Of a DNA stretch of 64,000 nucleotides, positions 44,179 through 55,529 are shown in pieces. The position numbers and the translations under genes are program-made. The stretch comes from Lagopus muta (taxonomy: Eukaryota > Chordata > Aves > Galliformes > Phasianidae). The DNA lies in the NCBI RefSeq assembly GCF_023343835.1, contig NC_064443.1:248001-312000 (forward strand). The letters run 5' to 3'. Position 1 is the stretch's first letter. Each line of letters starts with the position of its first letter. The notes below the pieces were generated by a model. The model ran no database searches. It was given only the letters and a program-made list of their open reading frames with translations, and was not told the DNA's origin.

Positions 44179-44363
44179 TCAGAGGTCGGCGCGAGCGCCC
44201 GCCGCCCTCGGCGCGTACTTGGGCATCAGTTCGTGGATCCTGCGGATGAAGTCGGATTTTTCGGCGCAGCCCTTGCACGCCTCCCCCCAGTCGTCGAGGA
44301 TCCGCCGCAGCTCCTTGACGCGCAGCTTGCGCAGGTCGGCGGTGCTCAGGTCGATCTGTTTGT
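44179..44363 (-). CDS. MANF: MANF exon 4 (C-terminal domain)
   Basis: 185 nt encoding [20 protein letters not shown], the CKGC motif, [18 protein letters not shown] and the terminal RADL, stop TGA. Unusually GC-rich ([10 protein letters not shown]), because it lies in the RBM15B CpG island. Confidence 0.96.
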
Positions 44364-47300
44364 CTGCGGGGAGAGCAGAGCAGCGCTCAGCCCGCAGCGC
44401 CGGGGGGCTCCGGCGGTGTCACGGCGCGGCGGGAGAAACAACGCTGAGCTGCGGAGCTCCGCCTTGAACCCGAAAGCCCGCTTCGCCCCAGCGCTTCGGC
44501 CGTCCTCCGCGGGACGGAAAAAGACGGTGGGGTCAGCGCGGAGGAGAGGCCAGCGGTGACAGCGGCAGAAGGCTGGCTGGGAAGGCTGGGAAGCTACGGG
44601 GCGTTAGTGCACGAAATGAGGAGCACAGCAGCCACAGCCCGGTGACTGTCTCCAGGGGACGTAAGGGAGGAGAGGGGACAGCAGCCAGAAGGCAATTCCA
44701 TGGCTGTTCTTCACATCAGTCTTCTCAGGAGGAGTACAGCACCCCAGAACATGAGTTCAAGGAGGGTGGTAAGTGGCAGCGCCCATTGCCAACAGGCACC
44801 AGGAGCAGGTGCCAAAGCAGCGCTCATTGATGACAGCAGCAGAGCCCAGCAGCCTTGGCATGAGCTCAGCAGGCACCATCCTGGGCCCAGGCATAATGCT
44901 GTCCTAGTGGCCAAATTCCAAACAGGGCTTTGAGCACAGCACTGCTGGCACGAGGGAGGTCAAGCAGTGGTTCTGCAGAAGCTGAAGGGCAAGCAGCAGC
45001 CCCTCCTGAGCATCCCTGTACAGCTGTCCAGGACATTCACAGACAACAGCCCAACTTGTATAACTACCTATGCTGACTTCAGCATGCTTTTACCCAGAAT
45101 AATTCAGTACCCCAGGAAAGTGCACCCATTTCCCCTTTCTGCTGGCAACTCACCGTATTTCAGTTCGCAGATCTGACTGTCTTTCTTCTTCAGTTTATCG
45201 CAGATCTTTTCCACGGGGATGTGGTGACTCATGGGTTTTGACACCTCGTTAATAATTTTGGTGGCTGCATCATTTGTCGCCCCAATATAATAGCACTGAA
45301 GGGAAGAAAAAAGCAAGGTGGATATGTGTGGAAACATTTTTCTGAAAAGGTTTTCTAGCCATCTCTTTGCAGTTTGACATTTAGTGTTAGAGAACTTTCC
45401 AAGGGACTGCCCCAGGAGGGCAAAAGCAAGCCTGACTGGCCAAGGGTCACTTCCCACACTGCCTACCACTTTTCAGCACTGCTTTGCTGCTGTCCTGCTT
45501 TTCAAGTTGTTAACAACTTGAACTGGATTACTGAAGTTTTCTTTGTTAAAGGACTTTCTGAAGCATTGCCCCCCTCTTTCTGTGGGTCTCTCTGCAGTTC
45601 TCGTAGGAGAGTTCATCTGATTTTACTTAGGGCAGTTCAGTTCTGCTATAGTTCTCAGCTACACAGCTATAAAGTACTAAGCATTTTAACAGTTTACGTA
45701 ACACTCCAAATGCAGTCTAACAGGGAAGTCCTACAGCAAATAAAAGCTTTGTAATCCCAAGCCCTTTGATAACAGGGAGAGATAAGGTCAGCAGTAAGAC
45801 GCTGACAGATATATAGATATATTTAAAATCACAGAATCACCCGGGTTGGAAGGGACCCCAAGGATCATGTAGTTCCAACCCCCCTGCCTAGCAGGGCCAC
45901 CAAACATACACATTCAGATCAGGTTGCCCAGGACCCCATCCAACCTGGCCTTAAATACGTCCAAGGACGGGGCATCCACAACCTCCCTGGGCAGCCCGTT
46001 CCAGGGCCTAACCACTCTCCTAGTAAAGAACTTCCCCCTAACATTCAACCTAAATCTTCCCTCCTTCAACTTAAAACCATTTCCCCTAGTACAACAAGGT
46101 CTCTTGCAACAACAAAAAATTACAGGACCAGTTGTGGCCACAGAGCCAGGAAGCACAGCCCCCAGTGAGGGACATCATACAAACACAAAAACACTAGCTT
46201 CCCTTTGTTTGTTTCTACAACTAATTTCTTCCAGAGGCAATGTTGATGACTACTTACCAACCGGTTCTCTTTGCCTTTTGCCTCTCTGCAGGATTTCATG
46301 AGCTCCTTCTCAATACTGGTGGGTGTGAACTCAGCATTGTCGTCCTTTAGACTCTGGTAGAATCTCCCCAGGAAGGTGACACACACTGGAAGGGAAGATG
46401 GCTGGAGTTACCTGTCACTGCAAGAAGCCTCACAACAGCTCTCAGAAGCAGGGGAACAGAATAAGGGATTTGCAGAACAGAACATTTAGAAGCTGCGTTA
46501 GCAATCTGTGACTTTGGGTGTTTCAGCACACATGAGGCAGCAATCTGCCCTGGTAGTTTTGGTGGGTTTCTGACAATATGAAGAAGATCCCTGGAACTGT
46601 CCAGTGAGTTCTGCATATGGGCTGAGTGAGCAGTGGGATTCAGCTGTGGGGTGTGGCACAAAACAGTGCTGAGGTAAAAACAGAAACTAGATGCCTTATT
46701 CTTGCTGCTTTGATAAACCGCTTGTCAGACTATGGGCTTCAAAACCAGTTCTGACTGGAAACCAACTCATCTAGGAAGCGAATAAGCTGAATAATCAGTG
46801 ATATGACATTACTAACGACAATATACACTAGAGTCTGTAATGGGCTTGCGTACAGTTGTTTCCAAGAGAAAAAGCTGTAACACGATCACATGATGCACCA
46901 ACTTGGCACGTTTCTCTTCCCACAACTCACACTTTCTCACTTCCCACAAACTTCTGCACCAGTTTCAGAGAGACTGAAAGATAACAAAACTTCCACAAGC
47001 ACACCAGCAGCAAAGTGGACAGAGCCAAGCCCTGCCGATAGGAAGGTCAGCACAGTCCTCACTCAGCCCCCCAGGCAACAGATTGCGCTCCAGAGAAAGC
47101 ACAGCACAGGGAGGGAGGCAGCTGCAGCACCCAGCAGGATCCGTGCAGCACAGCACCATGTGACCCTGCAAGCTCGCAGTCAGGTTTCACTCCCGCTGCT
47201 CACACAAGTGGTCTGCAAGCACCGGCAGCACCGCTGGAGGTGCGTGCCCCACCAGTTCCTGCAGCAGGAGCCGGGGGTTCCCAGCTCTCCCGCTGGCCCA

Positions 47301-48127
47301 GCCCTCCGTGCGTGTGTGCGTCCCAATGGAAAAGGGTGAGCAAGCCTCATCATCAACTTGCGTTCAACTCCGGACATGAGCACAGAACGCGGGCAGACGC
47401 AGGAAATCAACGGGACCGCCTGCAGCCAACCGAACACCGACTGCCATCGCTCGAAGTTGGCAGTAATCACAAACCGTGCCGGTCGGGAAAGCCTTTTCTT
47501 ACGCACACAGCGCCATCATTTACCTCACATCAGTCTGTCTCCAGTCACAGACACACACTGATGTCCGCTGTCTGCGAGTGAAAACCTTCGGGAAGAACAG
47601 AGACGCTGCAGGCAGTGCCGCCGGCGGCCGCGGTACAGCGGAGCGCCGTGCCTTCCTCGAGCCGAGCGGCGGCACCGCGGAACCCCGGAGCTCCCCGGCT
47701 CCGCCTCGAGCCGTCCCGTCCCGCGTTCAGACCGGCCCAGCGCGAAGCTGCTGTAGCCGCACCGCGACTTCTGCAAGCAAAGCGGCACCGCCGGGACGGC
47801 GCGGCGCAGCCGGGCGCGGGACGGGCGGGGCGGGGCGGCGCCGGTCGGCACAGGATGGGCCTCGGGAGCGCCGCGGCCCGGCCGCAGCCTCCCGCCCGGG
47901 CAAGGGGGGACTCCCGCGCCCCTCCACGAGCCGCTCTCGGCGGCCCGGCCCGCGCTCCAGCCCCCAGCGGCAGCGTGCGGGCGCGGCCTCGCCTCGCCTC
48001 ACCGTGGGGCAGCCCCTTCTCCGGCCCGGCCCCACTCACCCTCGCACTCCCCGTTCCGCAGCGCCCGGCTGCCGGCCGGCAGCAGGAGCAGGGCCAGCGT
48101 CGCCCAGAGCCCGTGGGCCGCCCGCAT
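44179..48127 (-). CDS. MANF: MANF, mesencephalic astrocyte-derived neurotrophic factor
   Basis: Four coding exons on the minus strand: 48127-48040, 46385-46258, 45295-45154 and 44363-44179. They join in phase (88+128+142+185 = 543 nt) to give 180 residues. MANF is an ER-resident and secreted factor that protects against ER stress. Residues 1-22 form a signal peptide (LALLLLP core, probable cut after SRA). The N-terminal saposin-like domain holds six cysteines; the C-terminal SAP-like domain has the CKGC CXXC motif. All eight family cysteines are present. The C-terminus is RADL, a KDEL-like retrieval signal (human RTDL). The start is set by the signal peptide, although an in-frame ATG exists 72 codons upstream at 48343. 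Confidence 0.97.
45154..45295 (-). CDS. MANF: MANF exon 3
   Basis: 142 nt encoding [20 protein letters not shown] to DSQICELKY and one base of the next codon. Carries cysteines 4-6. Acceptor cccttcag, donor gtgagt. Confidence 0.97.
45830..46115 (-). repeat. CR1 LINE 3' fragment, - orientation, in MANF intron 2
   Basis: The + strand shows AATCACAGAATCACCCGGGT, then GGAAGGGACCCCAAGGATCA and CTCCCTGGGCAGCCCGTTCC, a reversed CR1 3' end. The minus strand keeps a short remnant ([20 protein letters not shown]). It is in sense orientation with MANF. Confidence 0.92.
46258..46385 (-). CDS. MANF: MANF exon 2
   Basis: 128 nt that finish a Val codon and encode [19 protein letters not shown] to GKENRL. 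Carries cysteines 2 and 3. Donor gtaagt, acceptor ccttccag. Confidence 0.97.
47812..47835 (+). other. Putative G-quadruplex / Sp1-rich run in MANF intron 1
   Basis: Five runs of three or more G, separated by one to three bases, on the + strand (the template strand for MANF). The same block reads as overlapping GGGCGG Sp1-type sites. Confidence 0.5.
48040..48127 (-). CDS. MANF: MANF exon 1 (signal peptide)
   Basis: 88 nt, 29 codons plus one base: [20 protein letters not shown], then RALRNGECE, with cysteine 1. Donor gtgagt directly after GAGG. Confidence 0.95.
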
Positions 48128-48644
48128 CCCGCCTCGCTCGGCGCCCACCACACCGGTACCGGCACCGCCGCCCCCGCGCTGGGCCGGTTCCCCCCCTCCG
48201 CTGCTCCCATTGGCCCGCTCCCCCGCCCGGCTTCCACGCCGCCTCCTTCCATTGGCCAACCCGCGGCCTCCACGGGAGAGTTGGCGGCCGCTGATTGGAG
48301 GAGATGGCGAGAGGCGGGTTTCTCCTCCTCCCTGGGCCGCCATTTTTGTTAAGGGAAAGTTGCCCTTGCGGACGCCATCTTGTAGGTGGGCAGATCCTTA
48401 GTAAGGCGAGGCGTTCTTGAGCGGGAGAATTTGAGATGGACAGAGCGCAGGTGGGGGTTTGGAGGATGAGTAGTTTGAGATGCGCCTCAGGTTCACTGCA
48501 GCGTTTCGCTTTGCACGTGGAAATGGCTCGTGGTTAGAGGCAGGAGCCGTTAGAGAGGCACAGATGTCGATTGCAGTATTTAAATTGTTTGCTTGTTTTC
48601 TTCATTGATAACCACCAAAGCTGGGATTGAGCTTGTTTCTAAGC

Positions 48645-48667
48645 CCACGTCAAAGTCCTTGACGTGG
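48645..48667. promoter_or_regulatory. Perfect inverted pair of UPRE-type sites upstream of MANF
   Basis: CCACGTCAA, five bases (AGTCC), then TTGACGTGG: a perfect 9-bp inverted repeat. Each half contains TGACGTGG, the unfolded protein response element core bound by XBP1s/ATF6. It lies about 520 bp upstream of the start codon of MANF, an ER-stress-induced gene. Confidence 0.6.

Positions 48668-48705
<38 letters not shown>
48668..48705. repeat. Poly-A run of 38
   Basis: Thirty-eight consecutive A, the longest homopolymer in the window, directly abutting the UPRE palindrome. Its length may be unreliable in the assembly. Confidence 0.95.
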
Positions 48706-48707
<2 letters not shown>

Positions 48708-51560
48708 AGGGAAAACACAACAGTGAATGGGATTTTTTTTGTTTTTTGCGATGCATGGTTTTGGTGGGCTAATAGAGCAAAGGGAAAAGGTGAGCAAGGT
48801 AGGGCTGATAGAAGAACCGGAACGCGGTCGTCTCAGGGATGCTGTTCCCTAAGAAGGGGTCAACCCTATAAGCCAAGGGGACAAACGTGGGGTTAGGAGT
48901 GAGCCGGACCGGAGCGGGGCTGCGGGTGTGCTGGTGAGGCACCGCCGTGCGCGCGGAGCAGCCGGGTGTGCTCACAGGGAGGCTGCCCTGCAGGACGGGC
49001 GGTGCGAGAGGCAGATGTGTGTGGAGACACCTGACGGGACCAGAAGGGGCTGCTCTCAGTCCGAGGGGACAGGGAGTTGTGTTGGTCAGGGGGGGAGGTG
49101 AAGCCAGGTCGCGTCTGTGTGTTACACAATGTAACGCAGGACTGTCGTCAATGGCTGTGGAATAGAAGCTGCGGTGGGACTATTAGTTAGAATTTGATTT
49201 GTGTGAAGTGAGTAGCAAAGCTTGTAAAAAGGGAGAAGGGGTATATGAGTGTTAGCCATAAAGAGAAAACCTGTAGATCTTTTGGAATCGGGCTATGATT
49301 TGTATGTGTGTATGAAAAATGCATTTATCCTTCCAAACACTGTCCATGCACTGCCTAGCAATGTTAATGTACCTACAGACCTGAATAGGAAAATAAAATG
49401 AGGAGCTCACTGTGTGCCTGAAGTTCGTTAGCTGTGCAATGGTCTGTGCAACTGCTGTAAGGCTAGTACTATGGCTATAATAGATAGCGTAAAGTAAACC
49501 TGTGTGTCCGTGTCGATACTGGTGGCAAATATGTGAATGAAGTCTAGGAATTCACACATTCAAAGAAACCCTTGCTTCAGATTGTCTGTAGTGTGTGACT
49601 ACCAAGTCAGTAGCTGAAGAAGCCGAGTGGTTGTTGGTATGGAGTATAGTATTCTCTTCCAGCTAAATAGAGATTGATAGTGACGTGATCGCTTTAGTGT
49701 GGTTCTTGTGATGAGACAGCGTGAAGGTTGCTTTAATGGCTGTAGGGATAAAGGTAATCTGCAGGATTTAGTGTAAATCTCTTGGATGCTGATACTCCTG
49801 CTTAAGTGCTAAGGAGTGAACTGCTCTGGGCATGCGAGGACCCTGGCTGGGCTCAGCTGCCCGCTGGTGGGAGACTGGTTGGGGGCACCTGCTCTTTTAT
49901 CAGTCCTGGGGAAGGCCAGCAGTAGGGAAAAAAAGGCTGAGAATATTCTGTAACATACTAATTGTGCCCTATTTGGGGGTTAATTGCTGGAAGGCAGTGG
50001 CCTAACTCTCCCAAAGCTATAGCTATTGTACAGGTACAGTACGAAGTCTCGAGCAGTGAGTTGTGCTACAGGTGAGGTGTCTGTATTCACACAGACAGCA
50101 AAGAAGCTGGTATTTCTGATGGCTGGTTCTGCTCAGTAGCTCAAATCCAGCTGCCTGAATGTCAGAGATAGGTGCTTCTGGGTCTGATTTTTTCTTAAGC
50201 TGGCTCTAGGAATAAAGGCATATTTGTACAGAGCCAAGGGTGGCTGAATCTTTACAGACTTTATTTGCTAGAGGTTTGATTTCTCCTCTTAACTTTTGTA
50301 TAACTCAGTATCAATTTCATTACAATCAGATACAGAAACTTTCTTCCTTGGATCAGGTGAAGATTTGGCTGGGGTATCTACATTTGAGGGCGTTAGCATG
50401 GCTTAGCTTAGAGTGTTTGGCTTGCACTCAAATGCTGCATCTTTTGGCTTTAATGGAAACTTTAAAAAAACTCTAATTAAAATCTGAAGGCTTTTTGTGT
50501 TGAACTGTTTTCATTTTCCACAATTCACTAACAAATGCTTTTAGCTGAATAATAATAAACATATATAAACTGAGATTTGCTAGGTTGGGTTAGAAGTGAC
50601 TCAGGGTTTGCTTTGCACAGACATCTTCCAAGAGTCAGCTAAGCCACATTTTGGTATCTTAGGTGTACTACCATAGACAAGTACCTTCTTAGTAGTTCCT
50701 ACATGGTTCATGGGCTATGTGATGAAGCAAGAAGGTGGACTGGCAGTGTGTACAGCTCAGGACCAGCTTACATTACGCTTTTGTTATATTTTACAGCTAA
50801 ATGTCTTCTGGGATGAGGATTTTTCTGTTGTTTTGTCTTGACAAGGTGGGGTAGATAGGCTGCTTCTGTCTCCTGCAGCCTGACCTGACTTACTAGTTGT
50901 AATGGAAGAAGGTGTCTGTCTTTGAGATTAATCATATGTAGCAGTGAGTACAGATTTTAATTTCCAAATCCTATTTTCCTGGTTTTAATTACCAGTCTTT
51001 CATATCCATTCTGTTAAAATGATTGGTATGCGCACACTTAAAACTGAGAAATGAAGTTACTGCCAAGACATCTTGCCATTGCAATAAACTGATGAACTCA
51101 GCAGTCACCCCGTGAGCACTGCTTGGAGCAGCGAGGTATCCAACAAAGAACGAACCACGGATTCTGCTATTTGGAAGTACTGCCTCAGACCTGGTAAATG
51201 TTTGTGACAGATGAACAGGTGTCTCAGTCTGCTGCGCATCAGGTAAACCAGTCTAGCTGCCAGATATGCCTGATGCTCACTTTGAGAAGTTATTAAAAGA
51301 AATAGAGGACTGGCTGTGAGAGAACGCCTTGGCAACTCTGACTACACCTAACAGCCACAAGGACCTTCTGGTTGCCTCCTCCCAGCCCTCTTCCATCAAA
51401 GGAAGACAGGAAGCGGTGGCTGTTCCTCTGAACTGTGGGTGTCAGGTATCCCTCCAGCACAGCGTGCAGGGATTAATGCTGTGCTGCTTCTCTTTGACAG
51501 CCATATCTGTGGATGTCTGGAGCACACTGAGGATTGCCCTGTCAGGAGGACAGCAATGAA
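48706..51560. other. Intergenic region between MANF and the probable DOCK3 3' end
   Basis: A GC-richer stretch at 48.8-49.15 kb flanks the MANF promoter. The rest is AT-rich with no recognised gene. Open stretches at 50240-50476 (+) and 51105-51335 (-) match nothing I know. Confidence 0.5.
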
Positions 51561-51576
51561 TGTACAGCTGTAGCAC

Positions 51577-54500
51577 TTTAATATCAGGTATTAATCTTTA
51601 ATTTCACATCACAGCAGTCGAGTGAATGGGTAAGGGAAAGAGATCCAAAACAAACAGCAGATATTTACATCTAAAATTCACACCACTTATTTGTTGATTC
51701 TGGAAACATGCTATCACAATATATACAATGAAGTACCTGTAGGACACTTGTACAAATTATTTTTTTCCTTTTCAATTTGATTTCCATTATAGATAAGATA
51801 GCTGTTCTGATTTTATTTTAAACATGAATACACAAAAGAGAAGTGGTAGAGGTTTTTGCCTGTTTTAAATAAGCACAGAATGCCAGAGGTTAAAAACACA
51901 TTTACAGGGCAGAATACCAGTTGGACATCACAATCTATACATTTTTTGCTCAATTTCCTGTACAAATACACAGCATTCAAATGGGGGTATTTACAAGAAG
52001 CATGAATAGAGGAAATTCTAAATATCGCTTAATTTGTTCCCCAAAGGCTCTTGCCCTCTCCAGCCTCCCCAGTTTTGGCTGATTCTCCCAAAACAGGGAT
52101 ATGGAATATCCCTTACCTGAAAAATGGTAAGCAGGCTAAAAAGTAAATGAAGGAAAGGATGGATAAGAATCATAGTTTTGCACGCAGCAATAAAACCAAC
52201 CCAGCCGTTGGAAAAATGTGTGGGATTCGGACAACAATTCTAATTGCTTTTCTCCTATTACTGTGGTTTCTTCTCAGTTATGCTTCAGATGGGGCCAGCA
52301 GGTACGCTCACAATGGAGAGATGCGCTGCGGAATTCCACCAACTGTTTCAGGAATGCACGTGCTACTCTGTTACGCAAAGAAACCCAAGGAATGCATTAC
52401 GTCTGAATCATCTGAATCATCGACGCACAGAACAAAGGGGTCCTGCTCAAAACATCCCATTACTGCACTCTATACAAAGAATCTCCAAATCCTGTTGCAC
52501 CAGGGCAACAACTGCTGTTGCTTCTGCCTGCTCCAGGACTGAGTTTGCTGACGGAATTGCACTATGCCAGAAAGCCACCCCACCCTCCAGAGAAATATGA
52601 GTTCCACAAAGTACTTGTTCCAGCATTCACAAAACCTAACGGCAGTCTACATTCTGCACCTTTTAAGTTAAGCACTGAAAAGGGCAACAGAATGTGCAGT
52701 AGATATCAGAACAACAGAAAGTTAACTCCACAGAGGCTCAAATTCAGTAAATTCAGGAATTTATTCTGTCCTCCTCTGTGTGCACCTGCCATAAATCGGG
52801 TATCTGTGTACACCATTTGATTATCTTCAACCCCCTATGAATACACAGTAATGACAGACATTCAGAATGATCAGACTGCTGTTGTACAGCCCCTCTAATC
52901 AGAGCAAGGTGGTGCACTGTGAGAGCAAACCTCAGGGAGGTCTTCCAGCAGAAAGGGACTATGCCCATGTTGTCTGCATTCTTACTTTTGCAGTTTTATT
53001 TGCAAGATCTGCTGTTTTTCTGTTTTGTTTTGTTCTTACAATGAAGGAATTCAGTATATCAGTACATTTAGTACTTTCAGAAGTAAATTTTCCCACAGAA
53101 AAAAGCAAAAAAAACCAAAAAACCCCAAACCAAATGTGATTAGGGAGATGGAATTGAGTACTTAATTCTCTTAAAAATTTCTAAGAACCTCAAATTAGAG
53201 AATAACATGAAAATATTTCACTCACTTCTAAGGAATTACCTTGACTTACCTTCATTGAAAACATAACTCTGAATTGAGCTTTCATACCTGTGTGCTATAC
53301 CAGAGACCCAGCTTGGTTCATTAGCAGCTAGGGCTAATTCCGCTACTGGAAAACTCTACTCCTGTCCATCTTAAGCCGAATTTTAATACTGTTCTCTTCT
53401 TAATTGGGAAGGTTGCTGGGATTACAAGCAGCCTATGTTAGTAACAAAATAGAGGAAGCACAAGAGACTTTGTTCCAGCCAAATGGACCATTTAAGAAAC
53501 AGAACCATAATTTATTACTTTTGTACGGGCTTGAGAAAGAAAAGAAAGACATCCTCTGAAAATCCCCTTTGTACAACAGCTGACCGAGCCCAGACTTTGT
53601 ACAGATGAGATGGTCTCATCTTTAGGAGAGTTTAGAAGCAACATTCTCTGCCCAGTCACTGTATTTAGAGGTAGTGCTAAAGGTAACCTGTAAAAGATGT
53701 GTATCCTTTTTTGCTTCTTTATGCTGATTGTAGCAGGAGAAACTGAGTGGCTAGGGGAAGAACGGGACACGTTGATGCTACTCCTATTTCTGACACTAAT
53801 TTACATGCTGGAGGTAAGTCTTGTTTGAATGTGCTTCAGGTTTTTCACTGGTAACTTACCATCTTCTGGAGTGTGCTTTGCAGTCTGCAGGTGGAAATGA
53901 ATGTAAGGAAAGGCCAAAATGTGTGCTGGCATGGCAGCAGGAAAGAGCATTACTTCTCTAGACACTAGATACTTGCTTTTTTTGATCCAGTTTCTTGAAA
54001 AATATGAAAATAGGAATAGAGGGTTTCTTCTAGTTCTTTTTACACCACAGGTCTTGCCTCTGTTACCACAGAACTTTTTCCTGTAATGTAACTCAACTAA
54101 GCAAATACTGATTAAAAGGCTTGTTTCGCAACATATGTACTGACTCCACTTCTGCATAGTTTTTGTCTTGTTTTTGTTTGATTTTTTTTTTCTTTTTTCT
54201 TTTTTTCTAGATCTCCCACCTGCACTGAATTCTTCATCCCTTTCTGGAGCCTGACCATTAAAAAAGCTGGGGGGGGAAGGCTGTATCGCCACATGAAGAG
54301 AAAAGAACCAAAACCTTCAAAAAGAGAGAAGGAGCTCTTACAACTTCTTCATACTTTCTAAAGAGCAAAAGAGGAAAGAAATGTTCCTTCTTTACAGGCT
54401 GCCTTTAAGATTTCTGACTCTAGGGCACACACTACACTGGGCATTTCTTGCATCTGCCTACTGTGAGAGATGGACATCCTCCACGCCAGCTGCAGTGACT

Positions 54501-55529
54501 TTTGGAGGGGGGCTGAGGAATGATGTTTTTGGGTAATGGATCTCAGCTCCTGGGTGATGGAAGTTAGTGAGAATTGTGATGTTCAGCCCTGAGGCAAGGA
54601 ATAGTGGATGTCATGCATTTAGCCACTTTTTCTTTACTGGTGAGTCATCAACCAGCTGTGGCATGAAGAACTTTTTATTTTCTTTTAACTGGAATAGAAA
54701 TGCTGGTGTTGACAGCCTGCCCAAAGCTGGGCATGGAAAAGGCCTACAATCAAGTCACAGCTCCAGTGGCTACTAACCTCCCCCTCATCCTGTAACACAG
54801 ATGAACAGCATGACTCCAATGAGAAAGCAGGTTGGTTTAGCCAGTGAAAGCAAATTTTAAGAAATCAAACAGTACATAAAAAACAAAGGAGGCAGAGTTT
54901 GTTGGAAATGGTATCTTGGAAATCAGTGCATCAGCACTGGTTAATTGCCTCAGCACCTATGAACCAATGCAGGGAGATCACTGCACAGATATGTACAATC
55001 CTGCTCTCAAAAGAGCCAATATCTTCTTAGAATTGCCATCTTTCCACTGCCTGCTCCTCATGCACCTTCCAGACTGACAGTTCATAAAATCCCTGATTTC
55101 AGCAATGAGCTTTCACTTCTGTACAGCAATAAAATGTGTCCCTAGTGCAACTGCTTCTACTCAAGTGTGTCCCAGAGCTGAGAGGAAACCAGTTTCAAAA
55201 TCAGCTTTCCACCTTTCCTCCTTCCTCCTCCACTTAAGACTGTATTTTTCAGCTTCTGCAAGTCTCTATGGCTTGTGTGCCATGCGGTGCAGTTAAGAAA
55301 CTGCAGAAGGAATAACCATCCACTGCACAGAAAGTTAAAAAAACGTAACGGAAAGGTGTAAAAGGAAACTTGAAAGGAAAGCAGCAACTTCCCTTGCTGG
55401 CCCAGTTGCGTATGTGGGCTCCTGCCAAGCTTGTGGCAGTAGAAGTCAGCTTGTTGTTCTCCGAGTCCTCAGCTCTGCACTCTGGTCACATCTGGAATGA
55501 CAACGCAAGCTGCTTACCAGCAGTTGTTC
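51577..55529 (-). other. Probable DOCK3 3' UTR
   Basis: Follows the DOCK3 stop on the minus strand without a recognised gene. Two ATTAAA on the minus strand (51597-51602 and 51577-51582) could end the transcript, giving a UTR of about 3.9 kb; long 3' UTRs are usual for this neuronal gene. This is inference from position. Other minus-strand AATAAA occur inside the stretch, so shorter forms are possible. Confidence 0.35.

Larger units (their letters stand above)
42750..44500. promoter_or_regulatory. CpG island over RBM15B start and MANF last exon
   Basis: Very GC- and CpG-rich. Upstream of RBM15B it holds a CCAAT pentamer (44001-44005, + orientation), a palindromic TCACGTGA E-box (44073-44080), and a YY1/TISU-type CAAGATGGCGGC on the minus strand (43843-43854). 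No TATA box stands out, which fits a broad housekeeping promoter. Confidence 0.8.
47600..48420 (-). promoter_or_regulatory. MANF CpG-island promoter
   Basis: Dense CpG region over exon 1. On the minus strand it has three CCAAT boxes (+ strand ATTGG at 48209-48213, 48251-48255 and 48294-48298) and two YY1-type ATGGCG motifs (48336-48347, 48374-48382). An ER-stress-element-like CCAAC-N9-CCACG sits at 48256-48274 (+ strand; one mismatch from CCAAT-N9-CCACG). No TATA box stands out. Confidence 0.75.

Noticed and set aside
48256-48274. Full ERSE call
   Set aside because: Kept only as a near match: the first half is CCAAC, not CCAAT, so it cannot be called a canonical element from sequence alone.
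47476-48294. Several 240-270-codon open frames on both strands around MANF exon 1
   Set aside because: Low stop-codon frequency in the CpG island explains them; only the frame holding the MANF signal peptide has meaning.
50240-50476. + strand open frame of 78 codons between MANF and DOCK3
   Set aside because: No recognised domain, ordinary AT-rich composition, no promoter or polyadenylation context of its own.
51105-51335. Minus-strand open frame MPRRSLTASPLFLLITSQ...
   Set aside because: No recognised family, no splice or promoter context; probably chance.
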